DNA of 59,245 bases, from positions 1 to 59,245 of the forward strand of contig CANQEL010000014.1 of assembly GCA_947594855.1 (NCBI GenBank). Reading direction: 5' to 3'. Under the pieces are notes generated by a model. The model ran no database searches. It was not told the DNA's origin and saw only the letters and a program-made list of their open reading frames with translations. The position numbers and the translations under genes are program-made. The DNA comes from an uncultured Lachnospiraceae bacterium. Lineage in GTDB: Bacteria > Bacillota > Clostridia > Lachnospirales > Lachnospiraceae. Below, one piece after another: positions 15,008 to 25,392 of the stretch (positions are counted from its first letter, which is position 1; each line of letters begins with the position of its first letter).

Positions 15008-17701
15008 TTATTTCTTTATTTTTACTGTACTTTTCTGGCCTTTTTTCTTTAACAGTTTCCTGTAAGCCTTAAGTTTCTTTTTAGGAACTTTTATCCTGGC
15101 CTTCTTATGTATTTCCTTAAATGACTTATTGCCCACCTTCTTAAGCTTAACTGATTTTATGGTAATATTTTTCAGTTTTGAACAACCTTTAAATACACTC
15201 TTACCCATACTTTCTATGTTGCTTCCAATAACAACTTTCTTTAACTTTTTACATTTTGCAAATACACTGTCACCTATCTGCGTTACGTTAAACGACTTCC
15301 CGTAAACATTCACAACTGATGCTACGGTAAACGAAGTTATATTTTTATCAGTTATCTCAATTAATTTTACACAATCAGATGCCGTTATCAGATATTTACC
15401 ATTGCCGTAAACAAATTCCGTTCCAACAGAATAATTAATTATATCAGGATAATTAATTATATCTGTACCGCTTCCGGTATTATTATTGACTGAATTATCT
15501 GAAGGCTGATTAACCGGCGGCTGTACCGGTTCGCCGGTCTCTTCCGGCACTTCTGACGGTTTCTGGTCCGGCTCGGCTGTAGCAGAAGGCTCCGGGGTAT
15601 TTCTTCCGGGCATACCGCCGCCTCCCGGTTCCTGCGTAGGTTTAGCAGTAGGCTCAGGAGTTACGGACGGAACAGGTATATCTCCTTGTGCATCCCTGTA
15701 AACAGCCTGAATAGAAGACTCAGACCCGGTAAGTGTTACTTTAGTCTCAGAAGCATTTTCATCCTCTGCCTCTGCACCTGTTATCTGCCAGTGGTCAAAC
15801 TCATAACCAGGCACTTCATTAGCCTTAACCGTTATAGGATATGCCGTATAATAATTACCGGTCCATGACTTCGATATATCCGGTACTATCGTATTAACCT
15901 TTACACAATAATCTCCGCCTTCTATATTTTTCCATATATTAACCTCTGCACGCGCAGAAGCTGAAAGCTCCGGCATATTATTCTCAAGCATTGTAAATAC
16001 ATATCCCGGCCTGTTCTTTAAGAAGTTCTTCATTGTATTTACACCGTTTAATACATTGCCGGTATTCCATCTTATCCTGTTCTTATCCATAAGCGGCCTG
16101 TATATCGACGACATTTTATCAAGCGCCGCTGCTGCACGGTTATATTCAAAATTCCAGTTCCTTACGTCAAGCAGAGCATTAGTAAACCTGATACGGAAAT
16201 CCTTATTTTTCATAAGTGCAGTAAACACAGGGTCACCTTTGCCGTTATCGGCTCCCATTGCATGATACTTTATCGAATCATAATTGGCGCCTGCCTCATT
16301 CGAGCCATATATTCCCATTGACCACTCAGTATCAAAAAGCATATAACGCCACTTACCGTCAGCATATGGATTGGAAGCGTCTTCCTGTGAAGGGTCTGCA
16401 ACTTTCCAGAACTCAATATTATTATTAGGCGTTTCATCATTGGTTCCGCTCCACCAGTCATTATTACATATGTAGACTTCCGTTGCATAATAATCTATAT
16501 AACTGTCTATATCAACCATATCCTGGAATTTCTTATAATTTTCTTCCTTCGTCATATCAAGACTGCCAAGCGCCATTAATTCTTTAAGCGCAGTTCCGTC
16601 AGGGTCCAGGTCTTCACCTTCGTCAATTTCCATATCTTTATATACAATCACATTCTTATTATTTACGTCAAACTGCTCCTCAAGGTACTTATCGCTATAT
16701 TTTTCTGTAAGATTATACAGTCCCCAGTATTCTCCGTTCAGATACAGCATACATGGTCTTGATGCCTGTGTTGTAAAATTCTTGTCTGTAACCAGGCTCT
16801 GTATAAAAACATCCTGAAATTTGGTAATATCTGAATCATTACCACCGTTTCGCAACATGACATTTTTATACTTATCCTTTCCTGAATCCGGTATAAGCTC
16901 ATATCCTTTCAGGTTCTTTGTGCCATAATCATATGTATCCCTGAAATATATATTAAGGCTCTTTTGCTGGTTACGTCTTGAATATCCTCCATGAATCCTT
17001 ATTCCGACTCCCATTGATACATCCGGAGTATTTTCTCCATTAAAGAAATCCATATACGAAGAACGCTCCCATTCACTTCCATGCTGCATATAGTTGGCAT
17101 ACTGTTCAAGAGCCTTATCATCCCTCGGATACGGAAGTGAATTGTAAGTATCGCCAAGTACATATATTCCCGTCTTGCCGTCAACAAGATTATCCGGGTC
17201 GGTAACAATGGACATCACTGCACAGCCGTTATACGCTGTCTTAATATCATTACCAATGAAATATGTTCTTGTGGATACCGGCGTCATCACGCCCTCACTG
17301 TCCACGCCTGCTGCCCTTATAATGGTAGCCCTGTCCAAATCTGACGTATTCGGTACATAAGCGCCGCCCCAGCTGTCAGGTGTCACAAACTGATATGCAT
17401 ACTTGTCACTTGCAAGAACAGGCATGGTATTCTTCTTACTTGCTACATTAATCGCACCCGTATACTCTTTGGTGGAAGAATCGCCTGGTTTTGGTTTGCT
17501 TCCATCCGTAGTATAATATATGGTATATCCCGGCTGCGCGTTAATCTCAAGATTAAACGCCTGGCTATAGTAGCCTGAATCCTTTGAAAACTGCAAAGAT
17601 TCATTTTCTGCTGCCTTTACAGATACCGCCATTACGAGTGATACAAAAGTTTCCAAAACAATCCCCATTATTTTTCTGCTGAAACTTTTACCCCTATACA
17701 T
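15008..17701 (-). CDS. Secreted CotH-kinase protein with chitobiase-like, InlB-B-like and BspA-like repeats
   Basis: An 897-residue exported protein. It has a signal peptide (about 1-30), a chitobiase C-terminal/FN3-like region with GYTIYYTTDGSKP (about 35-140), a CotH domain (about 190-530; IRIHGGYSRRNQQKS, LYNLTEKYSDKYL, YMLFDTEWSMG with the acidic catalytic site), an InlB B-repeat-like segment (GYEFDHWQ, about 650), a Pro/Glu/Thr-rich linker and a C-terminal leucine-rich BspA-type repeat with a very basic end. CotH proteins phosphorylate proteins in spore coats; secreted, multi-domain versions occur in gut Clostridia, including cellulosomal species. Here an extracellular or cell-surface role is likely. 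It lies 33 nt after yebC and may be read from the same transcript. Confidence 0.82.
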   Translation of the reverse strand: MYRGKSFSRKIMGIVLETFVSLVMAVSVKAAENESLQFSKDSGYYSQAFNLEINAQPGYTIYYTTDGSKPKPGDSSTKEYTGAINVASKKNTMPVLASDKYAYQFVTPDSWGGAYVPNTSDLDRATIIRAAGVDSEGVMTPVSTRTYFIGNDIKTAYNGCAVMSIVTDPDNLVDGKTGIYVLGDTYNSLPYPRDDKALEQYANYMQHGSEWERSSYMDFFNGENTPDVSMGVGIRIHGGYSRRNQQKSLNIYFRDTYDYGTKNLKGYELIPDSGKDKYKNVMLRNGGNDSDITKFQDVFIQSLVTDKNFTTQASRPCMLYLNGEYWGLYNLTEKYSDKYLEEQFDVNNKNVIVYKDMEIDEGEDLDPDGTALKELMALGSLDMTKEENYKKFQDMVDIDSYIDYYATEVYICNNDWWSGTNDETPNNNIEFWKVADPSQEDASNPYADGKWRYMLFDTEWSMGIYGSNEAGANYDSIKYHAMGADNGKGDPVFTALMKNKDFRIRFTNALLDVRNWNFEYNRAAAALDKMSSIYRPLMDKNRIRWNTGNVLNGVNTMKNFLKNRPGYVFTMLENNMPELSASARAEVNIWKNIEGGDYCVKVNTIVPDISKSWTGNYYTAYPITVKANEVPGYEFDHWQITGAEAEDENASETKVTLTGSESSIQAVYRDAQGDIPVPSVTPEPTAKPTQEPGGGGMPGRNTPEPSATAEPDQKPSEVPEETGEPVQPPVNQPSDNSVNNNTGSGTDIINYPDIINYSVGTEFVYGNGKYLITASDCVKLIEITDKNITSFTVASVVNVYGKSFNVTQIGDSVFAKCKKLKKVVIGSNIESMGKSVFKGCSKLKNITIKSVKLKKVGNKSFKEIHKKARIKVPKKKLKAYRKLLKKKGQKSTVKIKK

Positions 17702-17734
17702 AAATCCCCTCTCTTTTTTTAAATACGCCTGCGG

Positions 17735-18475
17735 TTACTCTATAATAAGACCCTCCGCATTATGATATACTTCCTGTACGTCGTCATCATCATCCAGAAG
17801 ATCAATTATACGGTTCATCATTTTAATATCGTTTTCATCCTTAAGCTCCACATATGTCTGAGGAATCATCGTAATCTCTGCAGACACCATTGGAATGTTT
17901 TCTTTTTCAAGCGCTTCACGCACACTGCTGAAATCTTCCGGTGAAGTCAGTATCTCATAACTGTCTTCTTCTTCCGAGAAATCTTCTGCCCCTGAATCAA
18001 GAGCCATCATCATAATATCATCAGGCTCTGTTTCACATTCCTCACGGTCTATTATTATCTGGCCTTTCTCATCAAACATATAGGAAACGCATCCTGTGGT
18101 TCCAACATTTCCGCCGCCCTTTGTAAATGCATTTCTTACATTTGAAGCCGTACGATTTTTATTATCTGTAAGTGTCCTTACAATTATTGCCGTACCGCTT
18201 GGGCCATATCCTTCATAAGTTATGTTCTCATAGTTTGCAGCATTACCGTCTCCTGCCGCCTTTTTTATTCCTCTTTCAATAGTATCATTAGGCATATTGT
18301 TTGCCTTCGCTTTTGCAATTACATCACGGAGTTTGCTGTTATTAGCAGGGTCCGCTCCCCCTTCTTTTACTGCAACTGCGATTTCACGTCCTATAATTGT
18401 GAAAATCTTACCCTTTTTTGCATCATTTTTTTCTTTCTTATGCTTAATATTAGCAAATTTTGAATGTCCGGACAT
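17735..18475 (-). CDS. yebC: YebC/PmpR family protein
   Basis: A 246-residue YebC family protein, normal length, starting [14 protein letters not shown], the diagnostic N-terminus. The conserved [13 protein letters not shown] and [14 protein letters not shown] segments are present, with the acidic C-terminal domain. Members act as DNA-binding regulators or, as shown more recently for some, as factors that help ribosomes through difficult sequences. It is placed after argR, with its own AT-rich upstream region carrying TATAAT and a GGAGG site. No truncation. Confidence 0.93.
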   Translation of the reverse strand: MSGHSKFANIKHKKEKNDAKKGKIFTIIGREIAVAVKEGGADPANNSKLRDVIAKAKANNMPNDTIERGIKKAAGDGNAANYENITYEGYGPSGTAIIVRTLTDNKNRTASNVRNAFTKGGGNVGTTGCVSYMFDEKGQIIIDREECETEPDDIMMMALDSGAEDFSEEEDSYEILTSPEDFSSVREALEKENIPMVSAEITMIPQTYVELKDENDIKMMNRIIDLLDDDDDVQEVYHNAEGLIIE

Positions 18476-18537
18476 TATTTTTTCCTCCAGTATTATAAAA
18501 ATAATAAGTTTTATTTTAACATATCAGATTACACTAT

Positions 18538-18987
18538 TCAACCTATATACTCAGATATGCTGTCTATCACGCCTTCAACCAAAGCTTTGGTTTTTACCGC
18601 GCACATTATTGTATCATCACCGGCTATGCTTCCTGCTATTTCTTCTATTTCAAGCGCATCTACTGCAGCCGCAACTGCCATTGCCATACCCGATACAGTC
18701 TTTATTACTATTATATTTTCCGCACTGTCTACCGACAGCACGGCATCTTTTAATGCATGTATATATTTTCTGTCTGCAGCATCAGCAGAATTTTCTGAAA
18801 CAGCATATTTGGGTTTTCCTGAACTTCCGGGAATTTTGGTCAGTCCAAGCTTTCTTATATCCCTTGATATGGTAGCCTGTGTAACATCATATCCTTCTGC
18901 CTTAAGATAACCCGCAAGCTCTTCCTGTGTTTCAATATCATTTTCAGTTACAAGTTCTATAATTCTGTTATGCCTGTCAGATTTCAT
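18538..18987 (-). CDS. argR: Arginine repressor
   Basis: A 149-residue ArgR: N-terminal winged helix (residues 1-70, VTQATISRDIRKLGL recognition helix) and C-terminal arginine-binding hexamerisation domain with GSIAGDDTIMC. It represses arginine biosynthesis and in Clostridia sits at the end of the nusB-dxs-nadK cluster, as here, 10 nt after nadK. In many relatives recN follows; here yebC does. Regulation of argS or other targets could not be judged. Confidence 0.93.
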   Translation of the reverse strand: MKSDRHNRIIELVTENDIETQEELAGYLKAEGYDVTQATISRDIRKLGLTKIPGSSGKPKYAVSENSADAADRKYIHALKDAVLSVDSAENIIVIKTVSGMAMAVAAAVDALEIEEIAGSIAGDDTIMCAVKTKALVEGVIDSISEYIG

Positions 18988-18997
18988 GTGAGCCTCC

Positions 18998-19852
18998 TCA
19001 GTTAAGTTTTGTCCTCATCCTATGATAAAAATTGGTATTTTCCTTTAAAATAATCTTTGTGTAATACTCTGATTTCCTGACCTCAAGGCAGTCGCCGCTT
19101 ACTATATCCATTACATTTCTTCCATCTGAAATAATAATTGCATTATCAACCGCCGCATTTTTGCCCTCAGTAAGTCTTATAAGCACTTTATCATCACCGC
19201 TAATTACAAAACTTCTGTCATTTAAAGAATGGGGGCATATAGGCGTCACACATATTGACTCAATCTGGGGAGACAATATAGGTCCGCCCGCAGACAGATT
19301 ATATCCTGTTGAACCGGTAGGCGTTGATACTATTATTCCGTCTGCAAAAAATGAATCCAGAAAAACATCATTTACATACAAATCAAATCCTATGAGTTTA
19401 CCGACATCACGTTTTGATACGACAAAATCATTAAGCGAAACACATGAATATTTATTACTGCTTGCCATAATATTTCCGTCAAGCATCATTCTTTTTTCAA
19501 TACGGTAATGATCTTCTATAAGACTGTCGATATCTTTCCACATATTTTCAGGATCCGATTCCGTAAGAAACCCTACTCCTCCGAGGTTAATGCCAAAAAG
19601 CGGTATATCTTTCGCCGCAATATCGTTAGCCGCCTGTATCATTGTTCCATCGCCTCCGAGTACAATTACACATTCGGTATTTTCAGGAATATTTTTACTG
19701 TCTGTATAAGTAGTATGAATATCTTTCTTCATAAGAATATTTTCTATTACAGTACAAAAACATCCTTTTTTATTAAGATAATCCGACACCTCAAAAGCTG
19801 TGCGGCACGCATTTTTCTTATCCGTATTGGCTATTACACAAAACCTGTCCAC
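18998..19852 (-). CDS. nadK: NAD kinase
   Basis: A 284-residue NAD(+)/NADH kinase making NADP. It shows GGDGT at 66-70, NLGGVGFLTE and SPTGSTGYNLSAGGP, all hallmarks of the family. Length is normal for Firmicutes. It is cytoplasmic and lies in the conserved dxs-tlyA-nadK-argR order, 11 nt after tlyA. No oddity seen. Confidence 0.95.
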   Translation of the reverse strand: MDRFCVIANTDKKNACRTAFEVSDYLNKKGCFCTVIENILMKKDIHTTYTDSKNIPENTECVIVLGGDGTMIQAANDIAAKDIPLFGINLGGVGFLTESDPENMWKDIDSLIEDHYRIEKRMMLDGNIMASSNKYSCVSLNDFVVSKRDVGKLIGFDLYVNDVFLDSFFADGIIVSTPTGSTGYNLSAGGPILSPQIESICVTPICPHSLNDRSFVISGDDKVLIRLTEGKNAAVDNAIIISDGRNVMDIVSGDCLEVRKSEYYTKIILKENTNFYHRMRTKLN

Positions 19853-19863
19853 TTTCCTGCCTC

Positions 19864-20679
19864 CTAAAGAACAGAATTAGCATCATTTACTATTTCTTTT
19901 GCAAGATTTTTAAGTCCGTCCATGTCATTGGTATTTTCATTTTTATCAGAAGTTTTTTTCATATACAACAAATATTCAATATTGCCTTCAGGGCCTCTTA
20001 TCGGAGAATACGCAAGCCCCTGTATTTCATACCCCATACTGTCTGCATAATCAATAATATCATTTACAACTTCAAGATGTACATTTTTATCTCGTACTAC
20101 ACCTTTCTTACCTACTTTATCACGGCCGGCCTCAAACTGCGGCTTTATAAGGCATACTATACCTGCCCCATCTTTCATAAGCGCATATACCGGCGGAAGT
20201 ACTTTTTTAAGAGATATAAATGCAACGTCTATGGATACGAAATCAGCTTTCTCCGGAAGCTCTTCCTCGGTAACATATCTTATATTGGTTTTTTCCATAC
20301 ATACTACTCTTGTATCCTGCCTTAAACTGTAAGCGAGCTGATTGGTTCCCACATCTATTGCATATACCTTTGCCGCGCCGTTCTGAAGCATACAATCGGT
20401 AAAACCTCCGGTAGAAGCGCCTACATCTATGCATACTTTTCCTTCAATATGGGGAGCCCATACATCTATGGCCTTTTCAAGTTTAAGTCCTCCCCTGCTT
20501 ACATATTTAAGTTTTTTCCCTTTTATACTTATATCAGCATTGACATCCACACTTGTCCCTGCCTTATCTTCACGCTGTCCTTTCACAAATACGTTTCCTG
20601 ACATGATAAGTGCTTTTGCTTTTTCCCTTGAAGGCGCAAGTCCTCTGTTTACAAGTATTATATCAAGTCTTTCCTTCAA
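19864..20679 (-). CDS. tlyA: TlyA family rRNA methyltransferase
   Basis: A 271-residue TlyA/hemolysin-A-family protein. An S4 RNA-binding domain occupies residues 1-60 and an FtsJ-like Rossmann methyltransferase follows, with the SAM motif IDVGASTGGFTDCML. In characterised members it 2'-O-methylates 16S and/or 23S rRNA. The start overlaps the dxs 3' end by 17 nt, indicating coupling. This is its usual position in Clostridia. Confidence 0.92.
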   Translation of the reverse strand: MKERLDIILVNRGLAPSREKAKALIMSGNVFVKGQREDKAGTSVDVNADISIKGKKLKYVSRGGLKLEKAIDVWAPHIEGKVCIDVGASTGGFTDCMLQNGAAKVYAIDVGTNQLAYSLRQDTRVVCMEKTNIRYVTEEELPEKADFVSIDVAFISLKKVLPPVYALMKDGAGIVCLIKPQFEAGRDKVGKKGVVRDKNVHLEVVNDIIDYADSMGYEIQGLAYSPIRGPEGNIEYLLYMKKTSDKNENTNDMDGLKNLAKEIVNDANSVL

Positions 20680-22555
20680 TCAGGCATCTCCTTACTTTAT
20701 CAAAAATATCATCTGCACCAAGACCGTATTTTGCCCTTAACGCATCTTGCGCCCCATGCTCTATGTAAGAATCAGGCAGAGTCACAGGAATACACTTAAT
20801 ATTATTATATCCCTTCCACATAAGATGCGAAGCAATATGCTCCGACAGGCTTCCTGACAATATATTTTCTTCAAGCGTAACAACAATATCGTGCGTTCTG
20901 CATAATTCATCTATCAAATCATAATCCACGGGACTTGCAAATCTGAGATTGACAAGCGTGGCATTAATACCACATTCCTTATCAAGCCTGTCACATACCT
21001 GTGCAGCGGCGTTTACCATACTTCCAAATGCCAGAAGCATAACCTTTTCACCCTTTTTCATAAGTTCCGCTTTACCATACTCTATTGCAGCATTATATTC
21101 ATGCAATCGGTCACATACTTTCCCTCTCGGATATCGTATAGCAACAGGTCCGTCTGTATTATATATGGCGTACTCTAACATATTCTCCAGTTCCATATCA
21201 TTTTTAGGCGCCATTACAGTAAGTCCTGGTATACTTGTAAGATAAGAAATATCATATATACCCTGATGCGTTTCCCCATCATTTCCTACAATACCGCTCC
21301 TGTCTATTGCAAATACTACATGATGGCCGCATATACATACATCATGCAGTATTTGGTCAAACGACCTTTGTAGAAAAGTAGAATATATAGCAACTACAGG
21401 TTTCATATTATCCGCAGAAAGCGCTGCGGCAAATGTAACTGCGTGTTCCTCAGCTATACCTACGTCAAAAAATCTGTCTTTAAACTTCTCAGCAAAATCG
21501 CTTAACCCCGTACCCTGCGGCATTGCTGCGCATATGGCTGCAATGCTTTCATCCTTTTCTGCAAGCTCACATATTTTTCTGCCAAATACTTTTGTATATG
21601 CCGGTCTGTCATCCGACGGCTTATTCTTAAGTTCACCGGATTTTACAATAAAAGGCTCTATTCCATGAAAATATGACGGATTCTCCTCAGCAAGCCTGTA
21701 TCCTTTTCCTTTTTTTGTTTTTACATGTACTATGACAGGCTCGTTTACCCTCATTGCATCTTTAAATGTTCTTACAAGTTCATTTATATTATGACCGTCA
21801 ACAGGACCTATATAAGTAAGTCCCATATCTTCAAACATCATACCCGGAATCATAAGCCTCTTAAGCGAACTCTTTGAACGGCTGACTTTCTCAACTACCG
21901 AATCTCCTATTCCCGGTATGCTTTTAATAGCACCCTTTACATTATCATTGAGCTGCCTGTAACGGTCAGCTGTTCTTATTCTTGTAAGATAGCTCGACAT
22001 TCCTCCAACATTTCTTGATATTGACATGTTGTTATCATTAAGCACTATTACCATATTTGACTTAAGCGTTACAGCGTTGTTAAGGGCTTCGTAAAACATT
22101 CCGCCGGTCATTGAACCGTCGCCTATAACCGCAAAAACCTTATTATTTCTGCCCTGCATCTGTCTTGAAAAAGCATATCCGAGCGCGGCAGACACTGATG
22201 TCGAAGCATGTCCGGTATTAAAAGCATCAGAAGAACTTTCACACATTTTAGGAAAACCGCTTATTCCGTCATACTGCCTGAGACTTCTAAGCATATCTTT
22301 TCTTCCGGTCAGTATTTTATGGACATACGACTGGTGTCCTACATCCCATATAACCTTGTCCTCAGGAAAAGTAAGACACAGATGTATTGCCATTGTAAGT
22401 TCCACAACGCCAAGATTTGAAGCAAGATGTCCTCCGGTTTTGCTGACATTGCGAATCAGACAGGCCCTTATCTCTTTTGCAAGTTCTTTATACTGTGCCG
22501 GATTTATATTTTTTATATCATTTGGCTGCCTGATCTGCTCAAGTATATTGTACAT
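20663..22555 (-). CDS. dxs: 1-deoxy-D-xylulose-5-phosphate synthase
   Basis: A 630-residue thiamine-diphosphate enzyme catalysing the first step of the non-mevalonate isoprenoid pathway (pyruvate plus glyceraldehyde-3-phosphate). It shows the early VIWDVGHQSYVHKILTGR, the ThDP motif GDGSMTGGMFYEALNNA, the pyrimidine domain GIAEEHAVTFAAALSA and the C-terminal transketolase domain. Full length. It is clustered with ispA, as in many Firmicutes, which supports isoprenoid supply. Confidence 0.96.
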   Translation of the reverse strand: MYNILEQIRQPNDIKNINPAQYKELAKEIRACLIRNVSKTGGHLASNLGVVELTMAIHLCLTFPEDKVIWDVGHQSYVHKILTGRKDMLRSLRQYDGISGFPKMCESSSDAFNTGHASTSVSAALGYAFSRQMQGRNNKVFAVIGDGSMTGGMFYEALNNAVTLKSNMVIVLNDNNMSISRNVGGMSSYLTRIRTADRYRQLNDNVKGAIKSIPGIGDSVVEKVSRSKSSLKRLMIPGMMFEDMGLTYIGPVDGHNINELVRTFKDAMRVNEPVIVHVKTKKGKGYRLAEENPSYFHGIEPFIVKSGELKNKPSDDRPAYTKVFGRKICELAEKDESIAAICAAMPQGTGLSDFAEKFKDRFFDVGIAEEHAVTFAAALSADNMKPVVAIYSTFLQRSFDQILHDVCICGHHVVFAIDRSGIVGNDGETHQGIYDISYLTSIPGLTVMAPKNDMELENMLEYAIYNTDGPVAIRYPRGKVCDRLHEYNAAIEYGKAELMKKGEKVMLLAFGSMVNAAAQVCDRLDKECGINATLVNLRFASPVDYDLIDELCRTHDIVVTLEENILSGSLSEHIASHLMWKGYNNIKCIPVTLPDSYIEHGAQDALRAKYGLGADDIFDKVRRCLIEGKT

Positions 22556-22599
22556 TTTTTTATCCCCTCATATGAATATATTATTCTTGAAACGAACCT

Positions 22600-23478
22600 T
22601 TATTTTTTCCTGTAAATAAGGTCGTTTATAAGGTTTTCTACAAATGTCTTATCGCCCTTTGTATTAAGATTTTTTAAAATATCCGAAGCTGCCTTGGAAT
22701 ATTTTTTTACATCTTCTCTTGCCTTATCAATACCAAAGAAATAAACATACGTCGTTTTCTCATTCTTTTCATCACTGTTTACAGGCTTTCCAAGCACTTC
22801 CGTAGTACTTGTTATATCAAGTATGTCATCCTGTATCTGAAAAGCTATTCCCACATTGCGCGCAATCATTTCAAGCGCCGCAGTCTCTTCATCAGATGCG
22901 CCTGCAAGTATTCCTCCAATCATAAACGAGGCTTCTAAAAGTGCCGCGGTCTTAAGCCTGTATATGAAATCAAGCATATCCGCATCAGGAACTTTGGAAT
23001 TCATGGATACATCGACAACCTGTCCTCCAACCATTCCGTATACCCCGGCTTTTTCAGACAGGACCGCAAGAGCCTTTGCAACGCGGTTTACATCAGCCGT
23101 ACAGCCAAGCGCGGATACTGCCGTCTCATATGCATAATTAAGCAGCGCGTCGCCTGCAAGAATCCCCATTGCTTCACCATATACAATATGGGTTGTCTTT
23201 CTCCCTCTCCTGTAATCGTCATCATCCATTGCCGGAAGGTCATCATGTATAAGCGAATATGTGTGTATCATCTCAATAGCTGCCATAAACGGCTCAATCA
23301 CATTCATATCCGCCCCGCCAAACATTCTGTATACCTCACACATAAACATTGGGCGGAGTCTTTTGCCTCCTGCCATAAGCGCATATTCCATCGCTTCAAA
23401 TATGATTTTCTGATATCCTTCTTTTTCAGGAAGATATTTTCTTAAAACATCTTCGATATAATTTATTTTATCCTGCAT
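22600..23478 (-). CDS. ispA: Farnesyl diphosphate synthase-type polyprenyl synthetase
   Basis: A 292-residue prenyl transferase. The first aspartate-rich motif DDLPAMDDDDYR is at about residues 79-90 and the second, QIQDDILDI, is near 220. It condenses IPP with DMAPP and GPP to farnesyl diphosphate for undecaprenyl and quinone precursors. It lies between xseB (2-nt gap) and dxs, the common Clostridial order. Length and motifs are normal. Confidence 0.94.
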   Translation of the reverse strand: MQDKINYIEDVLRKYLPEKEGYQKIIFEAMEYALMAGGKRLRPMFMCEVYRMFGGADMNVIEPFMAAIEMIHTYSLIHDDLPAMDDDDYRRGRKTTHIVYGEAMGILAGDALLNYAYETAVSALGCTADVNRVAKALAVLSEKAGVYGMVGGQVVDVSMNSKVPDADMLDFIYRLKTAALLEASFMIGGILAGASDEETAALEMIARNVGIAFQIQDDILDITSTTEVLGKPVNSDEKNEKTTYVYFFGIDKAREDVKKYSKAASDILKNLNTKGDKTFVENLINDLIYRKK

Positions 23479-23480
23479 AA

Positions 23481-23672
23481 TTACCCATCTGCCTCTTCAT
23501 TATCCAAAACAATAAGCTGTTTTTCTACTTTATCAATCTGCGCATTGCACTCAGAAACAAGCTTTACTCCCTCCTCGTATGCCTTAAATGCATCTTCGAG
23601 GGACAGCTCATTATTTTCCATACTGTCAATTATTTCTTCAAGCTTCTTAAAATCATCTTCTAACTTTGCCAT
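23481..23672 (-). CDS. xseB: Exodeoxyribonuclease VII small subunit
   Basis: A 63-residue XseB: an acidic, helical protein with the typical KLEEIIDSMENNELSLEDAF and AYEEGVKLV motif. Partner of XseA in the ssDNA-specific exonuclease VII. Two nucleotides separate it from ispA and ten from xseA. Confidence 0.93.
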   Translation of the reverse strand: MAKLEDDFKKLEEIIDSMENNELSLEDAFKAYEEGVKLVSECNAQIDKVEKQLIVLDNEEADG

Positions 23673-23682
23673 AATACTCTCC

Positions 23683-24888
23683 TTATCTCACGGTCCTGTC
23701 TTTTACAATAGCATTTATGCTTCCGTCTGAAAGATTAACCGTTATTAAATCTTCCTCTTTTACCTGGGCAATACTCTCAATCGCCTGTCCTTCCTGTAAA
23801 GTGACATATGCATATCCGCCCGAAAGTCTTTTGAGCGGTGACAATATATTAAGTTTTTCAGATAAAAGCATAAGATGATGTCTGTTTCTTTCTGTCTTAA
23901 GTGTAATTATTCTGTTCAGCCTGTCGGTTATATCTGCCAGATACTGACGTCTCTGCCTTATTATCTCATCAGGCTTAAGATACTGCATACGTGATTTTAT
24001 AATATCCAGCCTGCTTTTACTATTCTCAAGACGGATTAACATATTATGACTTAATGCTTTTTTATAGGCAGATATTCTTTCATACACCTGTGACAGCTCG
24101 CATACCGCAAGTTCCGCTGCAGCGGAAGGTGTCGGCGCCCGGCGGTCCGCGGCATAATCGGATAATGTAGTATCTATCTCATGCCCGACTGCCGATATTA
24201 CAGGGGTTTTACATTCATATACCGCCCTTACAACTTCTTCTTCATTAAATGCAAATAAATCTTCAAACGAGCCGCCTCCGCGTCCTACAATCATAACATC
24301 CACGCCATGCCTGTCCATTTTTCTGATTCCGTGCGCAATGGATGCCGCCGCGCTCTCTCCCTGAACGCATACCGGGCACAGTATAAGCTGCACATAAGGA
24401 TTACGCCTCTTTGCTATATTAACTATATCCCTTATTGCCGCGCCGGTATCTGCCGTTACTATTCCTACTGTTTTTGCATAATATGGCAGCTCTTTTTTGT
24501 GAACATCACTAAAAAGCCCTTCCTCCGAGAGCTTTTCTTTTAACCTTTCAAGACGCTCATATAATATTCCTGCCCCGTCTTCATATATATGTGAAACGTA
24601 CAGCTGGTATTTGCCATCGCGCTCATATACGCCTATCTGCCCTGACGCCACAACGCTCATTCCGTCTTTCAGTGTAAACGAAAGTCCTCTTCTGTTTCCC
24701 GCAAACATTACACAGGCAAGCCTGCTCATACTATCCTTAAGGGTAAAATATATATGACCTGATGAATGATATTTGCAATTAGATATTTCTCCCTTAATTA
24801 CAATGCCCGACAAAACCTGTTCACGGACAAATATACGTTTAATATAGCTGTTTATCTGGGAAACTGTATATATCTGTTCCATAATCAT
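23683..24888 (-). CDS. xseA: Exodeoxyribonuclease VII large subunit
   Basis: A 401-residue XseA: N-terminal OB-fold (about 1-100; [22 protein letters not shown] region) and catalytic domain with the [27 protein letters not shown] motif. It degrades single-stranded DNA into oligonucleotides together with XseB. ATG 24888 overlaps the nusB stop; a second in-frame ATG at 24882 has better spacing to GGAGAAG, so the true start may be two codons later. Confidence 0.94.
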   Translation of the reverse strand: MIMEQIYTVSQINSYIKRIFVREQVLSGIVIKGEISNCKYHSSGHIYFTLKDSMSRLACVMFAGNRRGLSFTLKDGMSVVASGQIGVYERDGKYQLYVSHIYEDGAGILYERLERLKEKLSEEGLFSDVHKKELPYYAKTVGIVTADTGAAIRDIVNIAKRRNPYVQLILCPVCVQGESAAASIAHGIRKMDRHGVDVMIVGRGGGSFEDLFAFNEEEVVRAVYECKTPVISAVGHEIDTTLSDYAADRRAPTPSAAAELAVCELSQVYERISAYKKALSHNMLIRLENSKSRLDIIKSRMQYLKPDEIIRQRRQYLADITDRLNRIITLKTERNRHHLMLLSEKLNILSPLKRLSGGYAYVTLQEGQAIESIAQVKEEDLITVNLSDGSINAIVKDRTVR

Positions 24889-25301
24889 TCTTCTCCAACC
24901 TGTTTTGCAATACTTCCCAATATGCCATTTACGAATCCCGGAGAATTATCCGTTCCATATATTTTGGCAAGCTCAACAGCCTCATTTATAGCAACACGGA
25001 GCGGTACCGTTTCGTCCCATTTCATCTCATATATTGCTATTCTGAGTATATTTACGTCTGCCTTGCAGAGTCTCTCAAGTTTCCACCCCTTAGTATCTGC
25101 GTCAATGATATTATCAATTTCAGGACACTTTTCCATGACCGCAATAAACTTATCATGTATCTCGGCCTTTACATCATCTTCAGGTTCAATATCCAAAGCA
25201 TCCCAATACATATCATATTGTTCCTCATATTCATCTTTACCATAAAAACCTGCATTGAACATTATACAAAACAGGTGCTTTCTAATTTCACGTCTAGTCA
25301 T
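24885..25301 (-). CDS. nusB: Transcription antitermination factor NusB
   Basis: A 138-residue NusB, an all-helical RNA-binding protein acting with NusE in rRNA antitermination. Start ATG 25301 ([11 protein letters not shown]) is chosen, since AGGA lies 8 nt upstream and homologues begin here; an ORF extension to 25346 has no family character. It contains [15 protein letters not shown] and FVNGILG, the family's C-terminal signature. It overlaps xseA by 4 nt. Confidence 0.93.
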   Translation of the reverse strand: MTRREIRKHLFCIMFNAGFYGKDEYEEQYDMYWDALDIEPEDDVKAEIHDKFIAVMEKCPEIDNIIDADTKGWKLERLCKADVNILRIAIYEMKWDETVPLRVAINEAVELAKIYGTDNSPGFVNGILGSIAKQVGEE

Positions 25302-25392
25302 CCGTAAATCCTGACCTTTCAAACAAGAGACTGCCGCAACAACCATGGCAAGGTACGTTTACGACAGTATCTTCTTAAGTAAATATATTTTC

